From contig NZ_BAAADO010000001.1 in NCBI RefSeq assembly GCF_039522525.1, positions 62,001 through 126,000 of the forward strand: DNA of 64,000 nucleotides, read 5' to 3'. The DNA comes from Salinibacillus aidingensis. Its GTDB lineage: Bacteria > Bacillota > Bacilli > Bacillales > Alkalibacillaceae. The position numbers and the translations under genes are program-made. The notes beneath the pieces are model-generated. The model was not told where the DNA came from, ran no database searches, and was given only the letters and a program-made list of their open reading frames with translations. Positions 8,949 through 17,978 of this stretch are shown here, one piece after another (position 1 is the stretch's first letter; every line of letters starts with the position of its first letter).

Positions 8949-9968
8949 TTACCCATTGCTGTTCTTGTTGGCAAGTTCTCCACGATCGGCAGTCATTGGT
9001 GGTTGTTCCATCCATCGGTTTTTGATTAAAATATTTGACCCATCTTCAGAATATTTTTGGACTTCAAGGGATAATCGGTTATACATTACACCTAAATCAA
9101 CTCTTGGACTTTGAGACATTGCTGTACCATAGTAACCTATACTTAAGCCAATTAATGCTGAAGTAAAAAACATGATTAGCTTATCAGAAAAAGTAAAGGA
9201 AGTACTTGTTGTTACTTCCGATGAAATTGACATAGGTACAGGAAGATTTTCTTTTTCCAGTTTCCCCCCAAATACCTTAGTATGCTTTTTACCAATCTCG
9301 ATTCCTTTTAAAAGAAACTTCTTTACTTCCTTAGACTGTGCAACCTGACTAAAGCCTGTCAAAGTCACAACTCCAAGAGCATTTCTTTTCAAGTTGGAAT
9401 ATAAACTGGAAATTTCGCTGGCAAGAAGAGATCGCTTTTCACCAATGATATCCAGGATAAACCCCTGCTTCTCAACATAATCAATTTCCTCAAGCTTTGG
9501 AAGTTTAGCTGACCTCTGATATAAGCCCTTTTTTAACAATAAATCCTTAGAGATTTTATATAAATGCATGGTTTCGTACATGCATTCTATATAGTAATCG
9601 GTTATATCCTGTCGAACCGATCCTGCGACAGCACCGGAGTAATTGGTCTGACCAATGATAGCCATATGATTCAGATAATTTAAAACATAAACATCTGAAT
9701 AAAGTTTTGGAGCTTTTAAATCGACATCCTCGTCCAGTTTAAACCCAACTGGAATTGCATAATTTTCCGCCTGAAAAATCTCTGTAATTTTTTCAATGTG
9801 ACCTTGAGACAATTCCAGAGCGTGTGAGGTAATCGATTTAATTTCTTCGTCCTCTATGTTTTTTAAAAAATAGGACAGCATACAAATACTTGCACTGTCA
9901 TTTAAATATTGGGCCCATAATGGTGAAATTTCCGAGGCTGTTAACCCAATATGTTTTTCATTTTCCAT
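8949..9968 (-). CDS. DUF3231 family protein
   Basis: The 339-residue protein looks like two tandem alpha-helical DUF3231 repeats (about 10-160 and 175-330), a ferritin-like fold family common in spore-forming Bacillaceae. It begins HIGLTASEISPLWAQYLNDS and has helices rich in His, Glu and Tyr. A moderately hydrophobic stretch near residue 265 (IMFFTSALIGLSIGYYG) is typical of the second repeat. GGAGGGTACCAG precedes the ATG. It is transcribed alone, ending in its own terminator. The biochemical role is not established; some relatives are spore-associated. Confidence 0.8.
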   Translation of the reverse strand: MENEKHIGLTASEISPLWAQYLNDSASICMLSYFLKNIEDEEIKSITSHALELSQGHIEKITEIFQAENYAIPVGFKLDEDVDLKAPKLYSDVYVLNYLNHMAIIGQTNYSGAVAGSVRQDITDYYIECMYETMHLYKISKDLLLKKGLYQRSAKLPKLEEIDYVEKQGFILDIIGEKRSLLASEISSLYSNLKRNALGVVTLTGFSQVAQSKEVKKFLLKGIEIGKKHTKVFGGKLEKENLPVPMSISSEVTTSTSFTFSDKLIMFFTSALIGLSIGYYGTAMSQSPRVDLGVMYNRLSLEVQKYSEDGSNILIKNRWMEQPPMTADRGELANKNSNG

Positions 9969-10049
9969 CTGGTACCCTCCATATCGAGACTTTTAAGGAT
10001 TATTATCCTACAAAGACTTATGAATTATGTAAAGGGATGATTGAAAGGA

Positions 10050-10089
10050 AAAGGACTGCCTTTCCCTTGTATGAGGAAACACAGTCCTT
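10050..10089 (-). terminator. Probable terminator
   Basis: On the minus strand GGACTG and CAGTCC (10053-10058 and 10082-10087) form a stem followed by CCTTTTCC just after the stop at 10095. The loop is long (23 nt) and the T-run short. Confidence 0.5.
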
Positions 10090-10094
10090 GGCAA

Positions 10095-10346
10095 CTAATA
10101 AAGAAGTTCATACACTTCATGTAATTGATACCCGCGTTCATGATCACCTGATTCATTAGCATGATGAATTTCCTTTAACAGAATCTCCCTTAGTAAGCGA
10201 CTTTCCTCTTCATCCAGATCTCTTGAAAAAAGATTCTCCGACGAATAGTGATTTGTTGCGATTTTGTTATCAATATCCCTGACAGCATCAATTTCCTCTG
10301 TGTAGTTTGATAAAACTTCCTGTAAATAAGATAAAGATTGATCCAT
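10095..10346 (-). CDS. Small acidic protein of unknown function
   Basis: The product is 83 residues from the ATG at 10346, which follows TAGGAGGAATAAAG; a longer in-frame start at 10409 lacks a ribosome binding site. The protein is highly charged, rich in Glu, Asp and His, without membrane segments or signal, and reads as mostly helical (SLSYLQEVLSNYTEEIDAV, RLLREILLKEIHHANES). The C-terminal HEVYELLY is notable. I do not recognise the family. It is a single gene with its own terminator, between the DUF3231 gene and the carboxypeptidase on the same strand. Confidence 0.65.
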   Translation of the reverse strand: MDQSLSYLQEVLSNYTEEIDAVRDIDNKIATNHYSSENLFSRDLDEEESRLLREILLKEIHHANESGDHERGYQLHEVYELLY

Positions 10347-10519
10347 CTTTATTCCTCCTAACACTTCTTTCTTATTGTTAGGATGGTTTGATACCTGGTG
10401 AATATTCACCTAAAAGAAGTGGAGATGATAACAAGTTATGCCGAAACCTGCGGGAATAAACCGAATTTTCTGTCATTGTATAGCACTTATTGTCACTCTT
10501 TGCGCTTGCCCGGGAAATA

Positions 10520-11995
10520 TTATAATAGTCTGGCAATAAAACTGACAATTTGATCCTCAATAGACTTGCCATACTCTTCACTCTTCATATTGTTTAATAT
10601 GATGGAGAAAGTCACTGTATTTCCATTAATGGTTTCCGCATAACCAGACAATGAACTAACGGTTGAGATTGTTCCGGTTTTTGCCTGAACCTGTCCGAGT
10701 AAGGGTGGTGTCTTCATACGATAACGCAGTGTGCCACCCTCCATTCGATCGTCGGAACCAGCAATTGGAAGGGAATTTTTATATATAGAGAACCAGCTTT
10801 CCTCTTGAATACGAAATAACAGCTTGGAGATTTGATTCGGTGTAACTAAATTGATATGGGATAGACCTGACCCATCACGTAAAACCATGGATTCCGTATC
10901 GAGATTATATTTTCGTAAATCCTTCTTCAAGATACTAAGTCCATGTTTCCAGCTCCCTTTTCCCTTTTTAATTCTCCCTAATTCTTTAACGAGAATTTCA
11001 GCATGACCATTGTTACTTAACTTCATAAAAGGAATAAAAAGCTCTGACAGGGGAATTGAATCCTTGGTCAAAAGGGTTTGGGCTGAGGAAGAGGCTTTTC
11101 CTAAAGAACTTTTTGAAACGGTAATTCCCTGAGCCTTGAGATTCTTTTCAAACAAATGCAACACATATTTGGCTGGATCCCAAACGGCTATCCATTCTTT
11201 TTCAGCTGCTGAATCGAGTGGAATTTGCCCTGAGATTGTAATATGGTTTGTCCCGTGTTTTCGATTAACCTCAATGTCTTTTCCTTCTTTGGCAGAGACG
11301 GTTTCAAGCTGATTATTGATGGAAACATAATTAGTTTCAGGTGTTAACGTAACTTTTGTTCTCTTCCCAACCTGATTTGCAGGAGTTATATTGGCTATAA
11401 TTGTCCCCGCATCATATTCCCGGTCAGGTGAAATCGATAAGGCAGATACCTGCGCTCCATAATACGTATCCTCATCTGTCCAGGGAAGGTCCTGTGAGTA
11501 ATGCTTATCATCATACCAGGTATCATCCCCTACCAGTTTACCTTTAATTTTATGTATGCCTTTTGCCTTCAGCTGTTCAGCAAAATTTGCGAGATCCTTT
11601 TCCATTAATGTGGGGTCTCCTTTTCCTCTAATATAAAGATTTCCCTTTAATACACCATTTTTTACCTGTCCATCTGTTAAAACTTCTGTGGAAAATCGGT
11701 ATTCCGGCCCCAAAATAGATAAGGCTGAAGCAGCTGTCAGCAGCTTAAGATTCGAAGCAGGACGGAGTAATTTCGAGCCATTATGCTGATAAAGAAGTTC
11801 TCCTGTATTTGCATTGCGAATACTTATTCCTGCTATTGCTCCCTCTAAGTGAGTCTCATTTTGTAAAAGCTGATGAATCTGACGGGAAAATTGATCCGTC
11901 TGTGCTTCAAGCGAAGATGTACTCCTGTTCGTGCCGATTAGAGCTAGTGCCAGTACGAAAACGAGGAAAATGAATCGAAGGATATTTTTATTCAT
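10520..11995 (-). CDS. dacB: PBP4-type D-Ala-D-Ala carboxypeptidase/endopeptidase
   Basis: Peptidase family S13, class C penicillin-binding protein of about 491 residues, exported by an N-terminal signal/anchor helix (residues 7-22). The three active-site motifs are visible: SxxK as SNLK at residue 81, SxN as SNN near residue 330, and KTG in QAKTGTISTVSSLSG near the C-terminus. Family members trim the terminal D-Ala or cleave cross-links in peptidoglycan; B. subtilis DacC is the closest known type. The ATG at 11995 follows AAAAGGAGGTTACATGT; the longer frame would include the ribosome binding site itself. The gene is monocistronic; the terminator of cvfB lies in its upstream region. Confidence 0.92.
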   Translation of the reverse strand: MNKNILRFIFLVFVLALALIGTNRSTSSLEAQTDQFSRQIHQLLQNETHLEGAIAGISIRNANTGELLYQHNGSKLLRPASNLKLLTAASALSILGPEYRFSTEVLTDGQVKNGVLKGNLYIRGKGDPTLMEKDLANFAEQLKAKGIHKIKGKLVGDDTWYDDKHYSQDLPWTDEDTYYGAQVSALSISPDREYDAGTIIANITPANQVGKRTKVTLTPETNYVSINNQLETVSAKEGKDIEVNRKHGTNHITISGQIPLDSAAEKEWIAVWDPAKYVLHLFEKNLKAQGITVSKSSLGKASSSAQTLLTKDSIPLSELFIPFMKLSNNGHAEILVKELGRIKKGKGSWKHGLSILKKDLRKYNLDTESMVLRDGSGLSHINLVTPNQISKLLFRIQEESWFSIYKNSLPIAGSDDRMEGGTLRYRMKTPPLLGQVQAKTGTISTVSSLSGYAETINGNTVTFSIILNNMKSEEYGKSIEDQIVSFIARLL

Positions 11996-12021
11996 ACATG
12001 TAACCTCCTTTTTATACGACA

Positions 12022-12069
12022 TAAAAAAGCTGGAAATATTGCCTGTAATCAGACATGATTTCCAACTTA
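12022..12069 (-). terminator. Rho-independent terminator after cvfB
   Basis: Minus strand: AGTTGGAAAT (12058-12067) pairs with ATTTCCAGCT (12028-12037) allowing one G-T pair, followed by TTTTTT. It lies between the end of cvfB and the start of the carboxypeptidase gene. Confidence 0.75.
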
Positions 12070-12123
12070 TTATATTTCTATCCTATATACAGTTTTAGGT
12101 TTACATAATCATTTTATAGTATA

Positions 12124-12984
12124 TCAATCCGCGGTATACGTATTCCCATTCTTTTGTTTCACCTTTTTTTCCTTCATAAGATGGCCCAAAGCCCGTTTGA
12201 ATGCAGCTTTACTTATATGAAAGGTAGCACGAATCTCCTCAGGATCACTTTTGTCATCAAATGGCATCATCCCTTCGTTAGCATTCATATAAGCCAGAAG
12301 CGACGCAGCATCCTCTGCAATACTATTCTGTTTCAATGGACGCAAGGAAATATTTACAGAGCCATCTGACTTCACATCAATGATCCTCCCTTGTACCCTT
12401 TGACCGAGACGGGGTTCCTCTTTCCTCTCGGAATGGTGGATAAAACCCCGGTATCCATCATCGGTCAGCATTACACCTCCCTCTTTACTGGTTCTGTAAA
12501 TACGTCCACTGACAGACTTATGAAGCACATCGTTTCCGGCATCCAAAAAGTCCTCACTTGTGAAAATGTCCTCTGTTGCCGGTTTCGCCAATAAACGGTT
12601 TCTTTTATCCAGATCTAAACAGACATACAGGAAATCCCCTGCTATTGGCCAGACCGATTCATACAGAGGTAAATCATCTTTGGATACAAGGATTTCTTTG
12701 TCCGTTCCAATATCCACAAACACACCCAGATTCGGGATGACATCGACGACTTCGGCCCAGTCATATTGATCTCTCCGAACAGTTGGAATTACAGCTGATG
12801 CTACTACCTCCCTTTTTTTATCCTGATACAGAAAGACATCCAGCTGTTGTACGGATGGATCGATGGTTTCAGCGGATTTTTCGACATCCATAGTGACATC
12901 AGAAACCCCATCTGTTAATATCCATATCCTCCCTTTCTTTTCTTTCACTCTTAATGACTGAATGGTTCCTGCTTTATCTTTCAT
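12124..12984 (-). CDS. cvfB: CvfB-family S1-like RNA-binding protein
   Basis: The 286-residue protein matches the CvfB/YitL family: an N-terminal OB-like region, S1 RNA-binding domains around residues 70-130 and 145-215 (YRGFIHHSE, LGQRVQGRIIDVKSDG), and a winged-helix end (FHISKAAFKRALGHLMKEKKV). In Staphylococcus aureus CvfB is an RNA-binding regulator of virulence genes; in Bacillus the role is less defined. The ATG at 12984 sits eight bases after AAAGGAG; a GTG three codons upstream overlaps that site and was rejected. It is a single gene, divergent from the YaiI/YqxD gene. Confidence 0.9.
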   Translation of the reverse strand: MKDKAGTIQSLRVKEKKGRIWILTDGVSDVTMDVEKSAETIDPSVQQLDVFLYQDKKREVVASAVIPTVRRDQYDWAEVVDVIPNLGVFVDIGTDKEILVSKDDLPLYESVWPIAGDFLYVCLDLDKRNRLLAKPATEDIFTSEDFLDAGNDVLHKSVSGRIYRTSKEGGVMLTDDGYRGFIHHSERKEEPRLGQRVQGRIIDVKSDGSVNISLRPLKQNSIAEDAASLLAYMNANEGMMPFDDKSDPEEIRATFHISKAAFKRALGHLMKEKKVKQKNGNTYTAD

Positions 12985-13102
12985 ATAAAACACTCCTTTT
13001 AACCCATAAACATTGACAATTTATGTATCTGCAATTATTATCACACGTAAACTCGGAATTATTTTTATTTATATCTCAACACCCATTTTTTAGGAGGATT
13101 GG

Positions 13103-13549
13103 ATGAAAGTCTACGTGGATGCAGATGCAAGCCCAGTCAAGGATATCATTATTGCAGAGACAAAACCACTGAATATTCGTGTTGTGTTCGTTATGAGTTT
13201 TTCACATTTTTCAAATCAGATTGAAGAACCCCATGTTGAAACCGTGTATGTGGATGCTGGTGCAGATTCTGCCGATTACCGTATTATGAAGCTGGCTCAA
13301 TCTGGAGATATTGTAGTGACACAGGATTATGGCCTGGCATCTCTGGCATTGGGAAAAGGTTGTATCGTTCTTCATCATAAAGGATTTCAATTTACCCAAG
13401 ATAATATTGATCAAATGCTGACCATGCGTCATGCAAATGCAAAAGCCAGAAAAGCCGGATTTAAAACGAAAGGACCTAAAGCCTTTACGGAAGAAAACAG
13501 GGAGCATTTCAGGAATTTCTTTAGGAATATCATTAAAAAAGCCCCCTGA
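13103..13549 (+). CDS. yqxD: YaiI/YqxD family protein (DUF188)
   Basis: The 148-residue protein starts MKVYVDADASPVKDII, the hallmark of the YaiI/YqxD (DUF188) family, a PIN-like fold with conserved Asp residues (DADA, VDAGADSAD, TQDYGLA). The typical HANAKARK and FTEENREHF C-terminal blocks are present, so it is full length. Family members are predicted nucleases but the substrate is unknown. TAGGAGGATTGG precedes the ATG. A strong terminator overlaps the stop codon. Confidence 0.92.
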   Translation: MKVYVDADASPVKDIIIAETKPLNIRVVFVMSFSHFSNQIEEPHVETVYVDAGADSADYRIMKLAQSGDIVVTQDYGLASLALGKGCIVLHHKGFQFTQDNIDQMLTMRHANAKARKAGFKTKGPKAFTEENREHFRNFFRNIIKKAP

Positions 13550-13568
13550 GAAAGGGAGCTTTTTTTTA
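13535..13568. terminator. Bidirectional terminator
   Basis: An A-run plus GCCCCCT (13535-13547) pairs with AGGGAGC and a T-run (13553-13567). It overlaps the stop codon of the yqxD-like gene and lies just beyond the SASP stop on the other strand, so it can serve both convergent genes. Confidence 0.85.
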
Positions 13569-13586
13569 TTTCAAGTCCATCAGTAT

Positions 13587-13790
13587 TTATTTGTTCATGG
13601 TTTGTTGTGCTTGAGTTACAAGGCGCTTTGTAATTTCTCCACCTACGGAACCATTAGAACGAGATGTTGAATCTGCTCCTAACTGTACTCCAAATTCCTG
13701 TGCAATTTCAGTTTTCATTTGGTTTAAAGCATTTTCAACTCCAGGTACCACTAGTTGATTGGAATTATTGCTGCGGTTTTGTTGTGCCAT
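13587..13790 (-). CDS. Alpha/beta-type small acid-soluble spore protein
   Basis: The 67-residue protein carries the alpha/beta SASP signatures: the germination-protease recognition block TEIAQEFGV, a preceding NQLVVPGVENALNQMK, and the C-terminal block GGEITKRLVTQAQ. These proteins coat spore DNA, giving UV and heat resistance, and are degraded at germination by Gpr. The ATG at 13790 follows AAGGAGGTCATTAGAATA; an in-frame start 13 codons earlier has no ribosome binding site. It is normally transcribed by sigma-G in the forespore; I could not identify the promoter with certainty. Confidence 0.95.
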   Translation of the reverse strand: MAQQNRSNNSNQLVVPGVENALNQMKTEIAQEFGVQLGADSTSRSNGSVGGEITKRLVTQAQQTMNK

Positions 13791-13909
13791 TATTCTAATG
13801 ACCTCCTTGAGAAATTTATCGTCTTGCACCCTTAGCCTTATGGAGGATTGGATTTTATTATGCTCTTTTTGTAAATTTATTGACTGGTAATGTTTGAGAA
13901 CAATGGATT

Positions 13910-14644
13910 TTAGTGGCCTTCATCAAAAGGTTTACGTGTAAATGCAGAATAGACATAATTGATCATACTGGTGTAATCAAACACAGGCAAATTCACTTCA
14001 TCCTGTACAGCTTTAGCATAAGGAGGAAGCATACTGCATTCCAGCAAAAACATTTTAATATCAGGGTAATCAGCACATAATTGTTTTGCGGCTGTTACTA
14101 CCTCAACCTGAACTTTTTCCGTATCTAAAATCCCCCATTCGTCGATAGCAAAGCTGCGGAAATTCGGCTCATTTTCCAGGCCTTTGATTACGATTGGATC
14201 CTCCATCGAATGGATGTCTATACTTGATAGCAGATTTTGATCCAATAAATTTGAATCTGCTGTTATAACTCCTATTTTTTCATCTTCTTGAATAAGATGT
14301 TTCAGGAAGTGAAATTGAAGCAGGCTGGACAGAAAAACCGGTACCTTTAAATCTCTTGATAGACGCTTTTGAAAAATAGCCATATACCCGCAGTCACCGG
14401 TAATGGCTTTCACTCCATTTTGCACAAGATTACGTGCAGCCTCAAGAAACGGGTAATAAAACTTATCATCAGACTCAACCATATTATTCGATTTTAGTCC
14501 ATTTACTGTTTCATACCTCACCGGAAAGGGAAACGTATGGGCATTTCCTATATCACCAGGTATAAAGGGAGCATAGGAATCAAGCATAAGAATTCCCAAT
14601 GTTTCTCCATAGCTGACTTGTCCAGGATTGGCGTAATAAATCAC
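13910..14644 (-). CDS. Aspartate/glutamate racemase-family protein
   Basis: The 244-residue protein belongs to the Asp/Glu/hydantoin racemase fold. It has two catalytic-type Cys residues in the expected positions, in ITGDCGYM (about residue 86) and LLECSMLP (about residue 203), with a glycine-rich N-terminal part (GETLGILMLDSYAPFIPGD). Family members use the Cys pair to racemise amino acids or split hydantoins/maleate without PLP. The substrate cannot be told from sequence. It starts with GTG (14644) after AAGGGGTGATAACCAA. It stands about 50 bp downstream of the pseudouridine synthase gene on the same strand and may be co-transcribed. Confidence 0.75.
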   Translation of the reverse strand: MIYYANPGQVSYGETLGILMLDSYAPFIPGDIGNAHTFPFPVRYETVNGLKSNNMVESDDKFYYPFLEAARNLVQNGVKAITGDCGYMAIFQKRLSRDLKVPVFLSSLLQFHFLKHLIQEDEKIGVITADSNLLDQNLLSSIDIHSMEDPIVIKGLENEPNFRSFAIDEWGILDTEKVQVEVVTAAKQLCADYPDIKMFLLECSMLPPYAKAVQDEVNLPVFDYTSMINYVYSAFTRKPFDEGH

Positions 14645-14696
14645 TTGGTTATCACCCCTTGTCCTATTAAGAAGTCCGTTTCTATCTCATCTTTTA

Positions 14697-15380
14697 TCAT
14701 GAATTCTGGAATAAACTCCAAGGAAATTCTTTTGGGGGGCTGCATTCAACATGAACATCATCCTCACGTGTTGGATGGGGTAAATGAAGCATGTTTGACC
14801 AGAGTGCAATTTGCTGCCCCGGCTTATTGACAAACTGTCCATATTTCTGATCACCATACAGAGGGTAACCTGTTTCCGACAGCTGTACCCTGATTTGATG
14901 AGAGCGCCCTGTCTGCAGCTGAATCGATAACAGACTCAGATTCTCCTGTTCTGATTGTTGAAGTACACTGTAGTTAAGAACAGCTTTTTTCGCCTGGTTA
15001 TGATTGGACGAAACAGAAAAAACTTTATTTTGACGTCTGTCTTTATACAAATAGTGCTCTAACACTCCATTTTGCTGATAAGGCAGACCACGAACCACAG
15101 CAAGATAGGTTCTTTTCAGCACTTTTCTGCGAATCATATCCGAGAGTCTTGACGCAGCTTTTGAGGTTTTTGCAAAAACCATAACACCACCTACCGGTCG
15201 ATCCAGACGGTGAACGAGGCCCAGATAGACATTGCCGGGCTTTTGGTATCGAATTTTAATGTCTTCTTTTAAGATATTCAGCAGGTCCTTATCCTTTGAT
15301 TGATCAGACTGAACAGGGATATTAACGGGCTTTTCCACAATTAAAAGGTGATTATCTTCATATAAAACAGGTATATTCAT
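14697..15380 (-). CDS. RluA-family pseudouridine synthase
   Basis: The 227-residue protein shows the RluA/RsuA-type fold: an N-terminal EDNHLLIVEKP, the catalytic HRLDRPVGG motif with its Asp nucleophile, RTYLAVVRG, and the closing block LQTGRSHQIRVQL. These enzymes isomerise uridine to pseudouridine in rRNA or tRNA. No N-terminal S4 domain is present, which places it with the short RluA-type paralogues (compare Bacillus YjbO-like proteins without S4). The ATG at 15380 follows AAGGAG twelve bases upstream; the longer start at 15401 lacks a site. The target base is unknown. Confidence 0.88.
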   Translation of the reverse strand: MNIPVLYEDNHLLIVEKPVNIPVQSDQSKDKDLLNILKEDIKIRYQKPGNVYLGLVHRLDRPVGGVMVFAKTSKAASRLSDMIRRKVLKRTYLAVVRGLPYQQNGVLEHYLYKDRRQNKVFSVSSNHNQAKKAVLNYSVLQQSEQENLSLLSIQLQTGRSHQIRVQLSETGYPLYGDQKYGQFVNKPGQQIALWSNMLHLPHPTREDDVHVECSPPKEFPWSLFQNS

Positions 15381-15495
15381 CGCTCTTATTAACTCCTTCA
15401 TTCAAACTTAACTGTCATATCTTTCTCATAGTGTAAACCAAAAGAGTACCGATTAAAAAGGAACAGACCATAAACCTGTTTTTTTCCTAAAAATA

Positions 15496-16365
15496 TTATA
15501 CTTCTATAGCATGTGCTGAAGAAATAAAGGTTTGTATACGTTCAAAATCCAATTTTGCCTGTTCATACCCCTGATCATATAATCTCTGCAGTTTGACAGG
15601 ATTTTTTTCAACTCGCCCAACATCCAGCTTTTCTTTTGGCCGAATGATCAATACATTCCCCTTCTCTTCCTGCTCCTCTAAATAGTCAATAGTCTGATTA
15701 TATTTTTCATGGCGGTTCATCACGGCTTCAATTAACCCTTCATAATGACCGTATTTTTTCTTCAGCAGCCATTTGTATTTTGCTTTACTCTTTCGATATC
15801 CTTTATTTCTGGTAAGAACGACAACGTTTTTACTGTATCCGTCCTGCTCCGCTTTTTTAATCGGTATCGGGTCAGCAATTCCGCCATCTAATAAGTACCG
15901 GCCTTCAAATTCAATTTCCGGAGCCATAAATGGTAAGGAACTTGAAGCACGCAGCAAAGTCAGCATATCATGTTTATAATTAGATTTATCAAAATAAACA
16001 GGCTCGCCAGTCTGACAGTCCGTGGTGCCGACAACAAATTCTTCGGATGCCTGATTAAAGGCTTCATAGTCGAATGGGACCAATTGATTGGGCAGCTGAT
16101 CAAAAATAAAGTCCATTCCAAATAGCTCTCCCTGTTTTAAAAATCGCTTATACGATATATATTCGGGATGGGTAATATAATCAATGTTAACGGTCCGATT
16201 ACGATCAATTTGTCTGGCTAAGTATGAACTTCCATTACACGCACCGGCTGAAACGCCAATGACATATGGAAGGTAAACCTCTTTTTCCATCAGATAATGT
16301 AAAACACCACCGGTAAAAACGCCTCTCATACCTCCGCCTTCTAATACTAAACCAGTATTTTGCAT
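15496..16365 (-). CDS. Patatin-like phospholipase
   Basis: The 289-residue protein has all patatin landmarks: the oxyanion loop LVLEGGGMRGVFTGG (residues 6-20), the nucleophile elbow GVSAG with Ser39, and the catalytic Asp in DGG (Asp160). These form the Ser-Asp dyad of lipid acyl hydrolases. It resembles E. coli YjjU and Bacillus relatives, cytosolic proteins of unclear substrate. No signal peptide is seen. The start has ATGAGGAGAATGACTAATC upstream, which contains GAGGAGA. It is a single gene. Confidence 0.88.
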   Translation of the reverse strand: MQNTGLVLEGGGMRGVFTGGVLHYLMEKEVYLPYVIGVSAGACNGSSYLARQIDRNRTVNIDYITHPEYISYKRFLKQGELFGMDFIFDQLPNQLVPFDYEAFNQASEEFVVGTTDCQTGEPVYFDKSNYKHDMLTLLRASSSLPFMAPEIEFEGRYLLDGGIADPIPIKKAEQDGYSKNVVVLTRNKGYRKSKAKYKWLLKKKYGHYEGLIEAVMNRHEKYNQTIDYLEEQEEKGNVLIIRPKEKLDVGRVEKNPVKLQRLYDQGYEQAKLDFERIQTFISSAHAIEV

Positions 16366-16445
16366 GATTAGTCATTCTCCTCATCAGTAAAATGGTTTAA
16401 TTCCTATTTTAACATAATGATTAAATCATTTAAGTGTATGGCATG

Positions 16446-16475
16446 AAAAAAGCTGACACAAAGTCAGCTTTTATA
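16446..16475 (-). terminator. Rho-independent terminator after the dipeptidase gene
   Basis: AAAAAAGCTGAC (16446-16457) pairs with GTCAGCTTTT across a four-base loop region; on the minus strand the stem is followed by TTTTTT. It lies downstream of the M20 dipeptidase stop. Confidence 0.75.
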
Positions 16476-16523
16476 CGTCCAGCTCCAGCACAAAGCGACA
16501 GCGAGACTTCCTTGAGCTCCCTA
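16474..16523. repeat. Fragment of a dispersed Bacillaceae repeat
   Basis: The sequence CGTCCAGCTCCAGCACAAAG followed by CGACAGCGAG resembles a GC-rich 'TCCAGCTCCAGCGCC' element that I know to recur between genes in many Bacillaceae genomes. It touches the stop codon of the dipeptidase gene. Only one copy is in this window, so the assignment rests on memory of the motif. Confidence 0.35.
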
Positions 16524-17888
16524 GGATTTGCTTACTGATTCCCAGTAGTAAACGATGGTTTCCATTCCTTTGTCAAAGCTTTCAAGAGGGAAGCTCTCAT
16601 TTGGTGAATGAAGTCCATCATCTGGTGTTCCAAAGCCCAGTAATACAACAGGGTGTTTATAGAGCTGATCAATCAATTCAACTACAGGGATTGAACCACC
16701 CATCCGGACAAAGACTGTTTCTTTCCCAAAGGCTTTTGTAAAACTCTCGGCTGCTTTTTGTATAAGAGGATGATCAGGATCAACCTTATAGGCCTTTGCA
16801 GATAAAGGCTCCCTTGTTATATCAATCGTTACACCTACAGGTACGTGAGTTTCCAGATGGTTCACAATTAAATCCTGGATACGATCCGGATCTTGTCCAG
16901 GTACTAAGCGGCAGGTAATTTTTGCAGTAGCCGCAGAAGGAATGATGGTTTTCGTTCCTTCTCCCTGATATCCACTGTAAAGGCCGTTGATTTCCATCGT
17001 AGGACGTGCCATCGTGTGTTCTTTTGCCGTAAAGCCTTTTTCAGGTGTGGTTTCCGGTACACCCGTACTTGTTTCAAAATCTTCTCCCGGTACTTCTTTA
17101 ATAAGCTTTCTCTCCTCTGCTGAGAGCTCTTCAACTCCATCATAAAACCCGTCTACGGTTACAACCTCTTCTTCATTTTTCAGAGATGTAAGCAGGTGGG
17201 CCATGGCCATCGCCGGATTACGCACGGCCCCGCCATACATACCTGAGTGTAAATCACTGGAAGGTCCATTTAATGTAAATTCAAGACCTGTAAACCCTTT
17301 TAATCCATATGTAATCGTAGGCTGACCCTGTTCAACCATTCCTGAATCAGAAATAACGGAAAAATCAGCGGCAAACTTGTCTTTCTGCTCTTTTAAAATT
17401 TGAGTTAAGTTTTCACTTCCAATTTCCTCTTCCCCCTCAATGCATACTTTTACATTAAGAGGAAGCTCACCTGTTGTATTCATAAAGGCTTCGAACACAG
17501 CTAAGTGCATAAAAACCTGCCCTTTATCGTCACTTGAACCCCGGGCATAGATACGGTCATTTCTTACTTCCGGTTTAAATGGCTCACTTTTCCATTCCTC
17601 ATATGGATCGGCAGGCTGGACATCATAATGGCCATAAAATAAAGCAGTTGGGGCTCCCTCTGCCTTCATCCATTCACCAAATACCAATGGATGTTTTTCC
17701 GTATCAATCACTTCTACCTTGTCAAATCCAATTTCGGTTAAGTAATCCGCAACGAATTGAGCGCCCTTTTTAACATCTTCCTTATGTTCAGAATCGGTAC
17801 TGACACTTGGTATGGACAAGAATTCATACAAACGATTAAGCAAAGCTTCCCGGTTATCCTGTAAGTATTGTACAACTTTATCAGTCAT
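16521..17888 (-). CDS. M20 family dipeptidase
   Basis: Zinc-dependent M20 peptidase of 455 residues, of the carnosinase-like dipeptidase branch. Metal-site motifs are in order: YGHYDVQP (His/Asp pair), ARGSSDDKGQ (bridging Asp), EGEEEIGS (catalytic Glu pair), SDSGM, and a late His in GLHSPNES. The dimerisation domain with SDLHSGMYGG lies in the middle. It should hydrolyse dipeptides in the cytosol for nitrogen supply. GAAAGGGAGTATAAATATC precedes the ATG. It is a single gene ending in a terminator, and full length for the family. Confidence 0.92.
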   Translation of the reverse strand: MTDKVVQYLQDNREALLNRLYEFLSIPSVSTDSEHKEDVKKGAQFVADYLTEIGFDKVEVIDTEKHPLVFGEWMKAEGAPTALFYGHYDVQPADPYEEWKSEPFKPEVRNDRIYARGSSDDKGQVFMHLAVFEAFMNTTGELPLNVKVCIEGEEEIGSENLTQILKEQKDKFAADFSVISDSGMVEQGQPTITYGLKGFTGLEFTLNGPSSDLHSGMYGGAVRNPAMAMAHLLTSLKNEEEVVTVDGFYDGVEELSAEERKLIKEVPGEDFETSTGVPETTPEKGFTAKEHTMARPTMEINGLYSGYQGEGTKTIIPSAATAKITCRLVPGQDPDRIQDLIVNHLETHVPVGVTIDITREPLSAKAYKVDPDHPLIQKAAESFTKAFGKETVFVRMGGSIPVVELIDQLYKHPVVLLGFGTPDDGLHSPNESFPLESFDKGMETIVYYWESVSKS

Positions 17889-17978
17889 GATATTTATACT
17901 CCCTTTCTTACTATGCCTGTTTTACTCCTCTCCCTTATTGTAGCATAATTGGTTTGCATATAAATGGAAAGTCAGAAT